7,075 nucleotides of DNA from JAUREX01 sp044356825 (GTDB lineage Bacteria > Pseudomonadota > Alphaproteobacteria > Rhodobacterales > Rhodobacteraceae), in assembly GCA_044356825.1 (NCBI GenBank), contig JBIKVM010000153.1, forward strand, positions 1 through 7,075, read 5' to 3'. The notes under the pieces were generated by a model. It was not told the origin of the DNA. It saw only the letters and a program-made list of their open reading frames with translations, and did not search any database. The position numbers and the translations under genes are program-made. Positions 1 through 6,504 of this stretch are shown here, one piece after another. The number at the start of each line of letters is the position of its first letter. Within the stretch, counting starts at the first letter, position 1.

Positions 1-511
1 CCACGGCAACAAGAGCCAGAGCCAGCGCGAACGCACGCTCGCGGCCTTCCGCGACGGCTCGCTCAAGGTGCTGGTCGCGACCGATGTCGCGGCGCGCGGC
101 CTCGACATCCCGCTGGTGCGGCATGTTTACAACTACGACCTGCCGAACGTTCCCGAGAACTACATCCACCGCATCGGCCGCACCGCGCGCGCCGGGGCCG
201 CGGGCAAGGCCATCGCCTTTTGCGCCCCGGCCGAGATGGGCGAGCTTGCCGCGGTCGAAAAGGCGCTCGGCGCGCAGCTTCCGGTCATCGGTGGCACCCG
301 CCCGGTCGGCGCGCCGCCACCGCCCAAGCCCGCGGGCGGCCGTCCCGGCCCCAAGCCGGGCCCGCGTCCCGGCCCGAAGCCCGACCCGAAGCCTGCGGCG
401 AAACCCGCGCCGCGCCCCGGTGGCGCACCCGCCGCGGCACGGCCGGCGGGCAAGCCCCCGGGGGCCGGTCGCGGCGGGCCACGCCGCCCCGGCCCGCGCG
501 CGCCAGCCTAG
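1..511 (+). CDS. rhlE: DEAD-box ATP-dependent RNA helicase, RhlE type (C-terminal part only)
   Basis: This is the 3' end of a superfamily 2 RNA helicase that unwinds or remodels RNA in the cytoplasm using ATP. Reading starts in frame at base 2 and gives 169 residues. The fragment begins HGNKSQSQRE, the stretch before motif V that is typical of RhlE. Motif V follows as VATDVAARGLDIP (about residues 25-37 of the fragment), then motif VI as HRIGRTARAG (about 56-65). After the RecA2 domain ends near residue 100 comes a tail of about 70 residues, almost only Pro, Gly, Ala, Lys and Arg with repeated PxPK/PxPR units and a single acidic residue. It is probably a disordered basic RNA-binding tail. The N-terminal RecA domain with the Walker and DEAD motifs lies outside the window. 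The TAG stop overlaps the stop of the convergent cyclo-ligase gene within one CTAG. Family assignment is firm; RhlE over other DEAD-box subgroups is likely but rests on the C-terminal part. Confidence 0.9.
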   Translation, partial: HGNKSQSQRERTLAAFRDGSLKVLVATDVAARGLDIPLVRHVYNYDLPNVPENYIHRIGRTARAGAAGKAIAFCAPAEMGELAAVEKALGAQLPVIGGTRPVGAPPPPKPAGGRPGPKPGPRPGPKPDPKPAAKPAPRPGGAPAAARPAGKPPGAGRGGPRRPGPRAPA

Positions 512-1071
512 ACCCCGAAGCGGCGCAAGCCCGCCTCGGTCAGCACGGCATCGAGGGGGGCGTCCGTCGGTTCTATCGGCACCTCGGGCACCTCCTGCGC
601 GCCGAAGGCAAGACCGACCGCCAGCACCGCGCCCCCCGCGCGCAGCCCGGCCAGCGTGCGGTCATAGAACCCCCCGCCATAGCCGAGCCGCATCCCGCGC
701 CCGTCGAAGGCCAGGAGCGGCACGATCAGAACCTCGGGCGCACACCACGCCCCCTCGGCCGGCACGAGGGCACCGAAATCGCCCGCGACCATCGCCGCAT
801 CCGGCGTCCACGCCCTGAACGCGAGCGGGGCGCCCCGCGCCACGATCACGGGCACGCAGACCCCGCCGCGATGGGCGGACATGGCGGGCAGGGGGTCGGC
901 CTCGCCCCGGATCGGCATGTAGCCCGCGAGCATCCGCCCCCGCGCGAGGTCGGGGAGGATCTCGGCCGCCCGCGCCGCGAGCTGCGCGCCGAGGCCAGGG
1001 ACGGCCCCCGCTTCGCGACGGACGGCCTGCATCCGCTTGCGCAGGGCGGATTTCTCATCGGTCAGGGTCAT
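508..1071 (-). CDS. fau: 5-formyltetrahydrofolate cyclo-ligase (5,10-methenyltetrahydrofolate synthetase)
   Basis: The predicted 187-residue cytosolic enzyme converts 5-formyltetrahydrofolate to 5,10-methenyltetrahydrofolate with ATP and Mg2+, returning this stored folate to one-carbon metabolism. The length is usual for the family. The N-terminus has the basic helix KSALRKRMQAVRRE. A YMPIRGEADP segment lies at about residues 51-60, matching the family's substrate-binding region. The family signature for the nucleotide/folate site, PLLAFDGRGMRLGYGGGFYDR, covers about residues 118-138. The C-terminal PLDAVLTE completes the fold. The start codon overlaps the mgtE stop as TGATG, and no clear Shine-Dalgarno precedes it (the upstream bases are GTGCTGCTCTG), so translation is probably coupled to mgtE. 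In many proteobacteria the homologue (ygfA/fau) follows the 6S RNA gene, but no such gene fits here because mgtE overlaps directly. The gene symbol follows E. coli usage; function is confident. Confidence 0.93.
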   Translation of the reverse strand: MTLTDEKSALRKRMQAVRREAGAVPGLGAQLAARAAEILPDLARGRMLAGYMPIRGEADPLPAMSAHRGGVCVPVIVARGAPLAFRAWTPDAAMVAGDFGALVPAEGAWCAPEVLIVPLLAFDGRGMRLGYGGGFYDRTLAGLRAGGAVLAVGLAFGAQEVPEVPIEPTDAPLDAVLTEAGLRRFGV

Positions 1072-2453
1072 CAGAGCAGCACCACCGTGGCAAGGCCCAG
1101 AAAGGCCAGGAACCCCATCACATCGGTCAGGGTGGTGACGAAAGTGCCCGATGCGAGCGCGGGGTCAAGCCCCAGCCGGTGCAGCCCGAGCGGCACGAGC
1201 ACCCCGCCGAGCGCCGCCACGACCTGATTGCAGATCATCGCCGCCCCGAGCACGACGCCGAGTTCGGCGTCGCCGACGATGGTCCATGCCCCGAAACCCA
1301 GCACCACGGCGAGTGCGAGGCCATTCAGCGTCCCGGCCCCGAGTTCGCGCAAGATCGCGCGGCGGGCGTTGGCGCGCGTCAGGCTGCGCGTCGCGAGGCC
1401 CCGCACCGCCACCGCGAGCGCCTGCGTGCCCGCGATCCCGCCCGTCGAGGCGACAATGGGCATGAGTGCGGCAAGAAGCACGAGGGTCGAGATCGTCTGT
1501 TCGAACTGCGCGATCACCAGCGCCGAAAGCGATGCCGTCCCGAGATTGACCAAAAGCCAGGGCAGGCGCCGCCCGACGGTCGCGACGGCGCCTTCGCCGG
1601 CCGCGCCCTCACCTTCGACCCCGGCCAGGCGCAGAACGTCCTCGGCGTGCTCGGCGTCGAGAACCGCCATCGCATCGTCGATCGTGATCACCCCCGCAAG
1701 CCGCCCGGCCGCATCGACGACCGGCGCCGAGATGAGGTGATAGCGGTTGAACCGGACCGCCACATCCGCTTCGGCCTCGGTTGCGCCGATGGTGCGGAAG
1801 TCGCGCTCGCGCAGCGAGGCGAGCGCAACCTCGCGCCGGGCGCCGAGGATGCGCCCGAGTCCGACCTGCCCCACGGGGCGCATGCGGGGATCGACGAGGA
1901 TCACATGATAGAACGCATCCGGCAGGACAGGGGCGGCACGCAGGAAGTCGATCGTCTCGCCCACCGTCCAGTGCTCCGGCGCGCTCACCGTCTCGCGCTG
2001 CATGAGGCGCCCGGCCGAGCCTTCGGGGAAGGCCAGCGAGGCCTCGATCGCCGCCCGCTCGGGCGCGTCAAGCGCCGACAGGACGCGCGCCTGCGCGGGG
2101 GCGTCGAGGTTTTCCACGATGTCGACGACATCGTCGGTCTCGAGCATGCTCAGCGCTTGGGCCAGCGCCGCGGGTGCGAGCGTGTCGACCAGCACGCTGC
2201 GCAGCGAGTCGTCGAGTTCCGAGAGAACCTCGCCGTCAATCTCGATCGACCAGAGATCAAGGAGCGCCCGCCGGTCGGCGGGGGGCAACTCGGCCACCAC
2301 TTGCGCGGCATCTGCGGCATGCAGGCGATCCAAGAGGCGGGCCACTTCGGCGCTCTCCTCGGCCTCGAGCGCGTCGCGCAGCGCCGCCACGAGGCCGTGC
2401 CCCGGCCCCGGCATGGCCCGTCCCTCGCGCGGGTCCCGTCCTTGATCCGCCAT
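1071..2453 (-). CDS. mgtE: Magnesium transporter/channel MgtE
   Basis: This is a Mg2+-selective inner-membrane channel of the MgtE (SLC41-related) family, gated by cytoplasmic Mg2+. From the chosen ATG the protein has 460 residues, close to the usual 450. Domains in order are a helical MgtE_N domain (about 20-140, with repeated leucine/alanine helices and LETDDVVDIVENL), a pair of CBS domains (about 150-270, including RETVSAPEHWTVGETI and HLISAPVVDAAGRLAGVITI), then five membrane segments from about 299 to the end. The pore region carries GGIAGTQALAVAVRG (about 338-352) and, in the last helix, TLTDVMGF, whose Asp (about 444) matches the ion-binding Asp of characterised MgtE. An upstream in-frame ATG at 2480 would add nine residues, but these include a rare AGA codon. 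The ATG at 2453 has GGGGGG four bases upstream, so I prefer it. The stop overlaps the cyclo-ligase start, so the two genes form one transcript. Confidence 0.95.
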   Translation of the reverse strand: MADQGRDPREGRAMPGPGHGLVAALRDALEAEESAEVARLLDRLHAADAAQVVAELPPADRRALLDLWSIEIDGEVLSELDDSLRSVLVDTLAPAALAQALSMLETDDVVDIVENLDAPAQARVLSALDAPERAAIEASLAFPEGSAGRLMQRETVSAPEHWTVGETIDFLRAAPVLPDAFYHVILVDPRMRPVGQVGLGRILGARREVALASLRERDFRTIGATEAEADVAVRFNRYHLISAPVVDAAGRLAGVITIDDAMAVLDAEHAEDVLRLAGVEGEGAAGEGAVATVGRRLPWLLVNLGTASLSALVIAQFEQTISTLVLLAALMPIVASTGGIAGTQALAVAVRGLATRSLTRANARRAILRELGAGTLNGLALAVVLGFGAWTIVGDAELGVVLGAAMICNQVVAALGGVLVPLGLHRLGLDPALASGTFVTTLTDVMGFLAFLGLATVVLL

Positions 2454-2478
2454 TGCGCCCCCCGATCTGACGCCGTGC

Positions 2479-2484
2479 ATGATA
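2479..2484 (-). promoter_or_regulatory. Candidate -10 element for mgtE
   Basis: Read on the minus strand this is TATCAT, five of six matches to TATAAT. It stands out in a region of very high GC. Transcription would begin near 2472 and leave a leader of about 19 bases before the ATG at 2453. If correct, it excludes the upstream ATG at 2480, which the element overlaps. No good -35 hexamer lies 16-18 bases upstream (TTGGCG sits 24 bases away), so this is a weak, sequence-only suggestion. Confidence 0.22.
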
Positions 2485-2500
2485 CCCGCGAAACCCCGCA

Positions 2501-2512
2501 GGCGCGAGCGCC
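2501..2512. repeat. Short perfect inverted repeat in the mgtE/guaD divergent region
   Basis: The bases GGCGC-GA-GCGCC form a perfect five-base dyad with a two-base centre, placed about midway between the divergent mgtE and guaD starts. Its position would suit an operator acting on either gene. However, dyads of G and C this short are common by chance in DNA of this composition, so a regulatory role is only a possibility. Confidence 0.2.
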
Positions 2513-2549
2513 AAGCGCCCTTCCGCCCGCGCCGATGCGCCGCTAGGGT

Positions 2550-2567
2550 CCGATCCCGGGGGGTCGG
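2550..2567 (+). promoter_or_regulatory. Possible hairpin enclosing the guaD ribosome-binding site
   Basis: In the guaD leader, CCGATCC (2550-2556) can pair with GGGTCGG (2561-2567). This gives seven pairs including one G-U, closed by a four-base CGGG loop. The hairpin ends two bases before the guaD ATG. The run GGGGGG (2558-2563), six bases from the ATG, is the best Shine-Dalgarno candidate; GGAG directly abuts the ATG and is too close. The G run lies in the loop and 3' arm, so folding could limit translation. This is a structural reading by eye, with no homologues compared. Confidence 0.3.
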
Positions 2568-2569
2568 AG

Positions 2570-3880
2570 ATGGCGCAACTTCTGATCGGGCAGACGCTGG
2601 CCTTCGCGGGCGATCCGACGGCCGAAGGGCCCGGGGCCGCGCGCCACGACGGCCGCGGCGGCGTGCTGATCGAGGGCGGGATCATCCGCGCGACCGGCAC
2701 CGCCGATGCGCTGCGCGCGGCCCATCCGGAGGCCGAGGTCATCGACCACGGGGCGGCGCTGATCTCGGCGGGCTTCGTCGATGCCCATGTCCATTACCCG
2801 CAGACCGCCATCATCGCCTCGTGGGGCAAGCGGCTGATCGACTGGCTGAACGGCTACACCTTCCCCGAAGAGATGCGCCTGTCCGATCCCGCCTATGCGG
2901 CCGAGATCGCGGGGCGCTATCTCGACCTCGTGCTGGCGCAGGGCACGACCACGGTGTGCAGCTATGCCACCACCGCACCCGTGAGCGTGGATGCCTTTTT
3001 CGCCGCCGCCGCCGCGCGGGGGATGCGGGTGCTCGCGGGCAAGACCTGCATGGACCGCAACGCGCCCGAGGGGCTGATCGACACGGCCGTGCGCGCCCAT
3101 GACGAAAGTGCCGCCCTGATCGCGCGCTGGCACGGCGTCGGGCGGGCGGGGTATGTCATCACCCCGCGCTTCGCCCCGACCTCGAGCCCCGAGCAACTGC
3201 GGGTGCTGGGTGCGCTCGCGCAGGCGCACCCCGACTGCCGCGTGCAGACGCATCTGTCGGAGCAGACCGACGAGGTCGCCTGGGTGCGCGAACTCTTCCC
3301 GCGGGCGCGCGACTATCTCGATGTCTACGAGGGGGCGGGCCTCTTGTCGGCGCGCACCGTCTTCGGCCACGCGATCCACCTCGAGCCGCGCGAGCGCGAC
3401 CGGCTGGCCGAGGTCGGCGCCGCGATCGCGCATTGCCCGACCTCGAACGCCTTCATCGGTTCGGGCCTTTTCGATCTGCGCGGGCTTGCCGAACGCGGCA
3501 TCCGCATCGGGCTTGCAACCGACACGGGCGGGGGGTCGTCGTTTTCGATGCTGCGGACCATGGCCGCGGCCTACGAGATCGCACAGCTGCGCGGCCATGC
3601 GGTGCACCCGGCCGAGCTGTGGTGGCGCGCGACCGCGGGCTCGGCCGCGGCGCTTGGCCTCGGGGCGCGGATCGGGTCGCTCGCGCCGGGCTTCGAGGCC
3701 GACATTGTCGTGGTCGATCTGGCCTCGACCCCCGCCATCGCGCAGGCCGCCGCCCGTGCCGGCACGATCTGGGAGGCGCTCTTTCCGACCATCATGATGG
3801 GCGACGATCGCGCCATCCGCGCCGTCTATGTCGGCGGGCGCCGCGTGACCCCCCTTTCGCCCGCCGCGCAGGCAGGATAG
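2570..3880 (+). CDS. guaD: Guanine deaminase
   Basis: The predicted 436-residue zinc amidohydrolase deaminates guanine to xanthine and ammonia in purine salvage or catabolism, and is cytosolic. Family landmarks appear in order: FVDAHVHYPQ (residues 69-78; His73 and His75 are metal ligands, Gln78 contacts guanine), WLNGYTFPEE (92-101), GKTCMDRNAPEG (157-168), ITPRFAPTSSPEQL (197-210; Arg200 and Phe201 hold the base), THLSEQ (227-232; His228 ligand, Glu231 proton shuttle), GHAIHL (266-271; His267 ligand), HCPTSNAFIGSGLF (288-301) and ATDTGGGSSFSML (316-328; Asp318 ligand and catalytic residue). All expected active-site residues are present and the length is standard. Residue roles are taken from characterised homologues. 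The ATG follows a G-rich leader that may fold over the ribosome-binding site. manB follows on the same strand after 33 bp, so the two may be co-transcribed. No xanthine dehydrogenase or uricase gene is in the window. Confidence 0.96.
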   Translation: MAQLLIGQTLAFAGDPTAEGPGAARHDGRGGVLIEGGIIRATGTADALRAAHPEAEVIDHGAALISAGFVDAHVHYPQTAIIASWGKRLIDWLNGYTFPEEMRLSDPAYAAEIAGRYLDLVLAQGTTTVCSYATTAPVSVDAFFAAAAARGMRVLAGKTCMDRNAPEGLIDTAVRAHDESAALIARWHGVGRAGYVITPRFAPTSSPEQLRVLGALAQAHPDCRVQTHLSEQTDEVAWVRELFPRARDYLDVYEGAGLLSARTVFGHAIHLEPRERDRLAEVGAAIAHCPTSNAFIGSGLFDLRGLAERGIRIGLATDTGGGSSFSMLRTMAAAYEIAQLRGHAVHPAELWWRATAGSAAALGLGARIGSLAPGFEADIVVVDLASTPAIAQAAARAGTIWEALFPTIMMGDDRAIRAVYVGGRRVTPLSPAAQAG

Positions 3881-3913
3881 CGGATCGGGGGAGAATTTCA
3901 GTCCGGGGCATCC

Positions 3914-5290
3914 ATGCGACCGCTCAGCTGTTTCAAGGCTTATGACATTCGCGGCAGGTTGGGCGAGGAGCTCGACGAGGAGATCGCCTATCGCATCGGC
4001 CGGTCCTTTGCCGCCGAACTCGGCGCCCGGCACGTCGTGCTCGGCCGCGACATCCGCCCGACCTCGGAGGCGCTCGCAGATGCGGTGGCGCAGGGGCTGA
4101 TGGATGAGGGGGCCGAGGTCGCGGACCTTGGCCTCTGCGGCACCGAAGAGGTCTATTTCGCGACCGGCCACACGGGTGCCGCGGGGGGCGTCTGCATCAC
4201 CGCCTCGCACAACCCCATCGACTACAACGGGATGAAGATGGTCGGGCGCGGCGCCGCCCCGATCGGACCCGAGACGGGCCTTGCCGCGATCCGCCGCCGG
4301 GCCGAGGCGGGCGCCTTCGGCCCCGCGCGCACGGGCGGGCGGCGGGTCGATGCGGGCGCGGTCCGGGCCGAATATGTCGCGCGCGTCCTCTCCTTCGTCG
4401 ATCCGGCGGCGCTGCCGGCGCTGCGGGTGCTCGTCAACGCCGGGAACGGCGCGGCGGGCCCGACCTTCGATGCGCTGGCCGAGGGGCTGGCGGCGCGGGG
4501 CGCGCCGTTGACCTTCGTGCGCCACCACCACGACCCCGACGCGCGCTTTCCGAACGGAATCCCGAACCCCCTCCTGCCCGAGAACCAGCCGCTGACGGCC
4601 GATGCGGTGCGCGCGGCGGGTGCCGATCTTGGGGTCGCGTGGGATGGCGATTTCGACCGCTGCTTTCTCTTCGATGCGGCGGGAAGCTTCGTGCCGGGCG
4701 AATATGTCGTGGGCCTTCTGGCCGAGGCCTTCCTTGCCCGCGAGGCGGGCGCCACCATCGTCCACGACCCCCGCGTCGTGTGGAACACCCAGGATATCGT
4801 GGCCCGCGCCGGGGGGCGCGCCGTCGCTGCGCGCACGGGGCATGCCTATCTCAAGGCCGCGCTGCGCGAGACGTGCGCGGTCTATGGCGGCGAGATGTCG
4901 GCGCACCACTATTTCCGCGACTTCTTCGCCTGCGATTCGGGGATGATCCCCTGGCTCATGGTCGCGGCCCTGATCGGCCGGCGCGGCGAGGGGCTGGCCG
5001 AGGTTCTGGCCGAGCGGCGCGCGCGCTTCCCCTCATCGGGCGAGATCAACTTTCGCCTGCGCGACGCGGGCGCGGCACTGGCGGCAGTGCGGGCCGAATG
5101 GGCGCCGAAGGCGCAGGCGATCGACGAGCTTGACGGCCTCGGCCTTGCCTTCGCGGACTGGCGCTTCAACCTGCGGGCCTCGAACACCGAGCCGCTCTTG
5201 CGCCTCAATGTCGAGGGGCGCGGCAACCCCGCCAAGGTCGCCGAGATGGCCGAGGCCATCGGCGCGCTGATCCGGCAGGCGGGCGGGTAG
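3914..5290 (+). CDS. manB: Phosphomannomutase (CpsG/ManB family)
   Basis: The predicted 458-residue alpha-D-phosphohexomutase interconverts mannose-6-phosphate and mannose-1-phosphate, the step before GDP-mannose, a precursor for surface polysaccharides. It closely resembles E. coli CpsG/ManB (456 residues) along its whole length. The N-terminus is CFKAYDIRGRLGEEL. The active-site loop is TASHNPIDYNGMK, with the phosphorylated Ser at about residue 98. The Mg2+ loop is DGDFDRCFLFD (about 243-253). The sugar-binding loop is GEMSAHHYFRDF (about 325-336). The C-terminal phosphate-binding loop is RASNTEPLLRLNVE (about 420-433). GGGG lies seven bases before the ATG. guaD ends 33 bp upstream, and the KAS gene converges only 5 bp downstream. 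No manC, gmd or glycosyltransferase gene is next to it, so which polysaccharide it serves cannot be said. Activity on glucose phosphates as well is possible in this superfamily, but the CpsG-like sequence favours mannose. Confidence 0.95.
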   Translation: MRPLSCFKAYDIRGRLGEELDEEIAYRIGRSFAAELGARHVVLGRDIRPTSEALADAVAQGLMDEGAEVADLGLCGTEEVYFATGHTGAAGGVCITASHNPIDYNGMKMVGRGAAPIGPETGLAAIRRRAEAGAFGPARTGGRRVDAGAVRAEYVARVLSFVDPAALPALRVLVNAGNGAAGPTFDALAEGLAARGAPLTFVRHHHDPDARFPNGIPNPLLPENQPLTADAVRAAGADLGVAWDGDFDRCFLFDAAGSFVPGEYVVGLLAEAFLAREAGATIVHDPRVVWNTQDIVARAGGRAVAARTGHAYLKAALRETCAVYGGEMSAHHYFRDFFACDSGMIPWLMVAALIGRRGEGLAEVLAERRARFPSSGEINFRLRDAGAALAAVRAEWAPKAQAIDELDGLGLAFADWRFNLRASNTEPLLRLNVEGRGNPAKVAEMAEAIGALIRQAGG

Positions 5291-5306
5291 CGCCCTCAGA
5301 CCCGCC
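5282..5306. terminator. Candidate bidirectional terminator hairpin between manB and the KAS gene
   Basis: GGCGGGT (5282-5288) and ACCCGCC (5300-5306) form a perfect seven-base inverted repeat around an 11-base loop. It includes the manB TAG (5288-5290) and the KAS TGA (complement of 5296-5298). Its position between two convergent genes 5 bp apart fits a shared terminator. Neither side has a U-tract, so it would be a non-canonical or Rho-assisted terminator if it works at all. Confidence 0.35.
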
Positions 5307-6504
5307 GCAGCGCGATCACGGCGTTGAGGCCGCCGAAGGCGAAGGCGTTCGAGAGGACGGCATCGACGCGGGCCTCGCGCGCCACGTTCGGCACGACGTC
5401 GAGCGCGCATTCGGGGTCGGGCTCCTCATAGCCGATGGTCGGCGCGATGATCCCCTCGCGCAGCGCCATGATGCAGGCGAGCAGCTCGACCGCGCCGGTG
5501 CCGCCGATCAGGTGCCCGTGCATCGATTTCGTCGAGGAGATCATCAGCCGGTCGGCATGGTGCCCGAAGGCATGGGCGACGGCGGCGCATTCGGTCTTGT
5601 CGTTGGCGGCGGTGCCGGTGCCGTGGGCGTTGATGTAGCCCACATCGCCCGGATCGAGGCGCGCATCGCGCATCGCCCCGGTCATCGCCCGCTCGGCGCC
5701 TTGCGCCGAGGGCATAACGATGTCGCCCGCATCCGATGTCATGGCAAAGCCCGCGACCTCGGCCAGGATCTCGGCACCCCGCGCGCGGGCGTGGTCGTAG
5801 CTTTCGAAGACGAAGATGCCCGCCCCCTCGCCCTGCACCATGCCGTTGCGATTGGCCGAGAAAGGGCGGCAGGCGTCGCGGCTCATGACGCGCAGGCCCT
5901 CCCAGGCCTTGATCCCGCCAAAGCACAGCATCGATTCCGACCCGCCCGTGATCATCACCTCGGCCGCGCCCGAGCGCACCATCTGAAAGGCCAGCCCCAT
6001 GGCGTGGTTGGAACTCGCGCAGGCGGTGGCGACGGTAAAGGTCGGGCCGCGCAGGTTCCATTCCATGCTGACATGGCTCGCGGCGGCGTTGTTCATGAGT
6101 TTCGGCACGACGAAGGGGTGGACGCGGTTCTTGCCCTCCTCATAGACCGCCCGGTAATTCTCGTCCCAGGTGTTCACCCCCCCGCCCGCCGTGCCGAGCA
6201 CCACGCCCGAGGCGAGCGAGAGCGCATCGCCGAAGCTGAGCCCCGCCTGGTTGATCGCCTCGCGGGCGGCCAGCATGGTGAACTGGGTGAACTTGTCATA
6301 GAGCGCGATCTGCTGGCGGTTGAAGTGCCGCTCGGCGTCCCAGTCGTGGACCTGCGCCCCGATCTGGACGCCGAGCCGCTCCTTGTCGCGCAGCTCCAGC
6401 GGCCCGATCCCGAGCCGCCCCTCGCGCAGGGCTTCGAACGTGCCCGCCACGTCATGGGCAAGCGCGTTGATGGTGCCCGCCCCGGTGATGACGACGCGCC
6501 GCAT
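5296..6504 (-). CDS. Beta-ketoacyl-ACP synthase, FabF/KAS II-like paralogue
   Basis: This 402-residue condensing enzyme joins an acyl chain to malonyl-ACP, lengthening fatty acids or making a special acyl group in the cytosol. The thiolase-fold motifs are complete. The nucleophile lies in TVATACASSNHAMG (Cys162), and the first catalytic His is in NAHGTGT (His294). KSMHGHLIGG provides Lys326 and the second catalytic His331. The C-terminal gate loop reads NAFAFGGLN. E. coli FabF has NSFGFGGTN here, so the gating Phe is kept while Gly becomes Ala and Thr becomes Leu. The start overlaps the ACP stop as TGATG without a clear Shine-Dalgarno, so translation is likely coupled to the ACP gene. The pairing with a separate ACP and an LpxD-like gene points to a specialised role rather than housekeeping FabF, although a true fabF cannot be excluded. 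Rhizobial relatives include NodE and the FabF proteins used for very-long-chain lipid A acids; which, if any, is closest is not known. Confidence 0.92.
   Translation of the reverse strand: MRRVVITGAGTINALAHDVAGTFEALREGRLGIGPLELRDKERLGVQIGAQVHDWDAERHFNRQQIALYDKFTQFTMLAAREAINQAGLSFGDALSLASGVVLGTAGGGVNTWDENYRAVYEEGKNRVHPFVVPKLMNNAAASHVSMEWNLRGPTFTVATACASSNHAMGLAFQMVRSGAAEVMITGGSESMLCFGGIKAWEGLRVMSRDACRPFSANRNGMVQGEGAGIFVFESYDHARARGAEILAEVAGFAMTSDAGDIVMPSAQGAERAMTGAMRDARLDPGDVGYINAHGTGTAANDKTECAAVAHAFGHHADRLMISSTKSMHGHLIGGTGAVELLACIMALREGIIAPTIGYEEPDPECALDVVPNVAREARVDAVLSNAFAFGGLNAVIALRRV

Noticed and set aside
454..465. Perfect 12-base palindrome GCCCCCGGGGGC near the helicase end
   Set aside because: It has no loop and is explained by Pro and Gly codons in the low-complexity tail; no U-tract follows.
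471..487. GCGGCG/CGCCGC hairpin as a helicase terminator
   Set aside because: A six-base GC stem within coding sequence, upstream of the stop and without a U-tract; similar stems are frequent in this DNA.
1060..1090. 6S RNA gene upstream of the cyclo-ligase, as in many proteobacteria
   Set aside because: The cyclo-ligase start overlaps the mgtE stop, leaving no room for an RNA gene there.
220..1227. Open frame of 335 codons on the plus strand across the helicase end and cyclo-ligase
   Set aside because: It crosses two real genes in a wrong frame or strand and shows no motif; a GC-bias artefact.
1179..2546. Open frame of 455 codons on the plus strand, opposite mgtE
   Set aside because: Arg/His/Gln-rich shadow of MgtE, which has complete domains on the other strand.
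2454..2569. Mg2+ riboswitch (M-box type) before mgtE
   Set aside because: The region is too short for the large M-box fold, and I see none of its conserved helices; this riboswitch is also mainly known from Firmicutes.
2543..4909. Open frame of 788 codons on the minus strand, opposite guaD and manB
   Set aside because: In GC-rich DNA stop codons are rare in antisense frames. The translation is rich in Arg, Gly and His without a recognisable domain, while the opposite strand encodes two complete enzymes with all their motifs.
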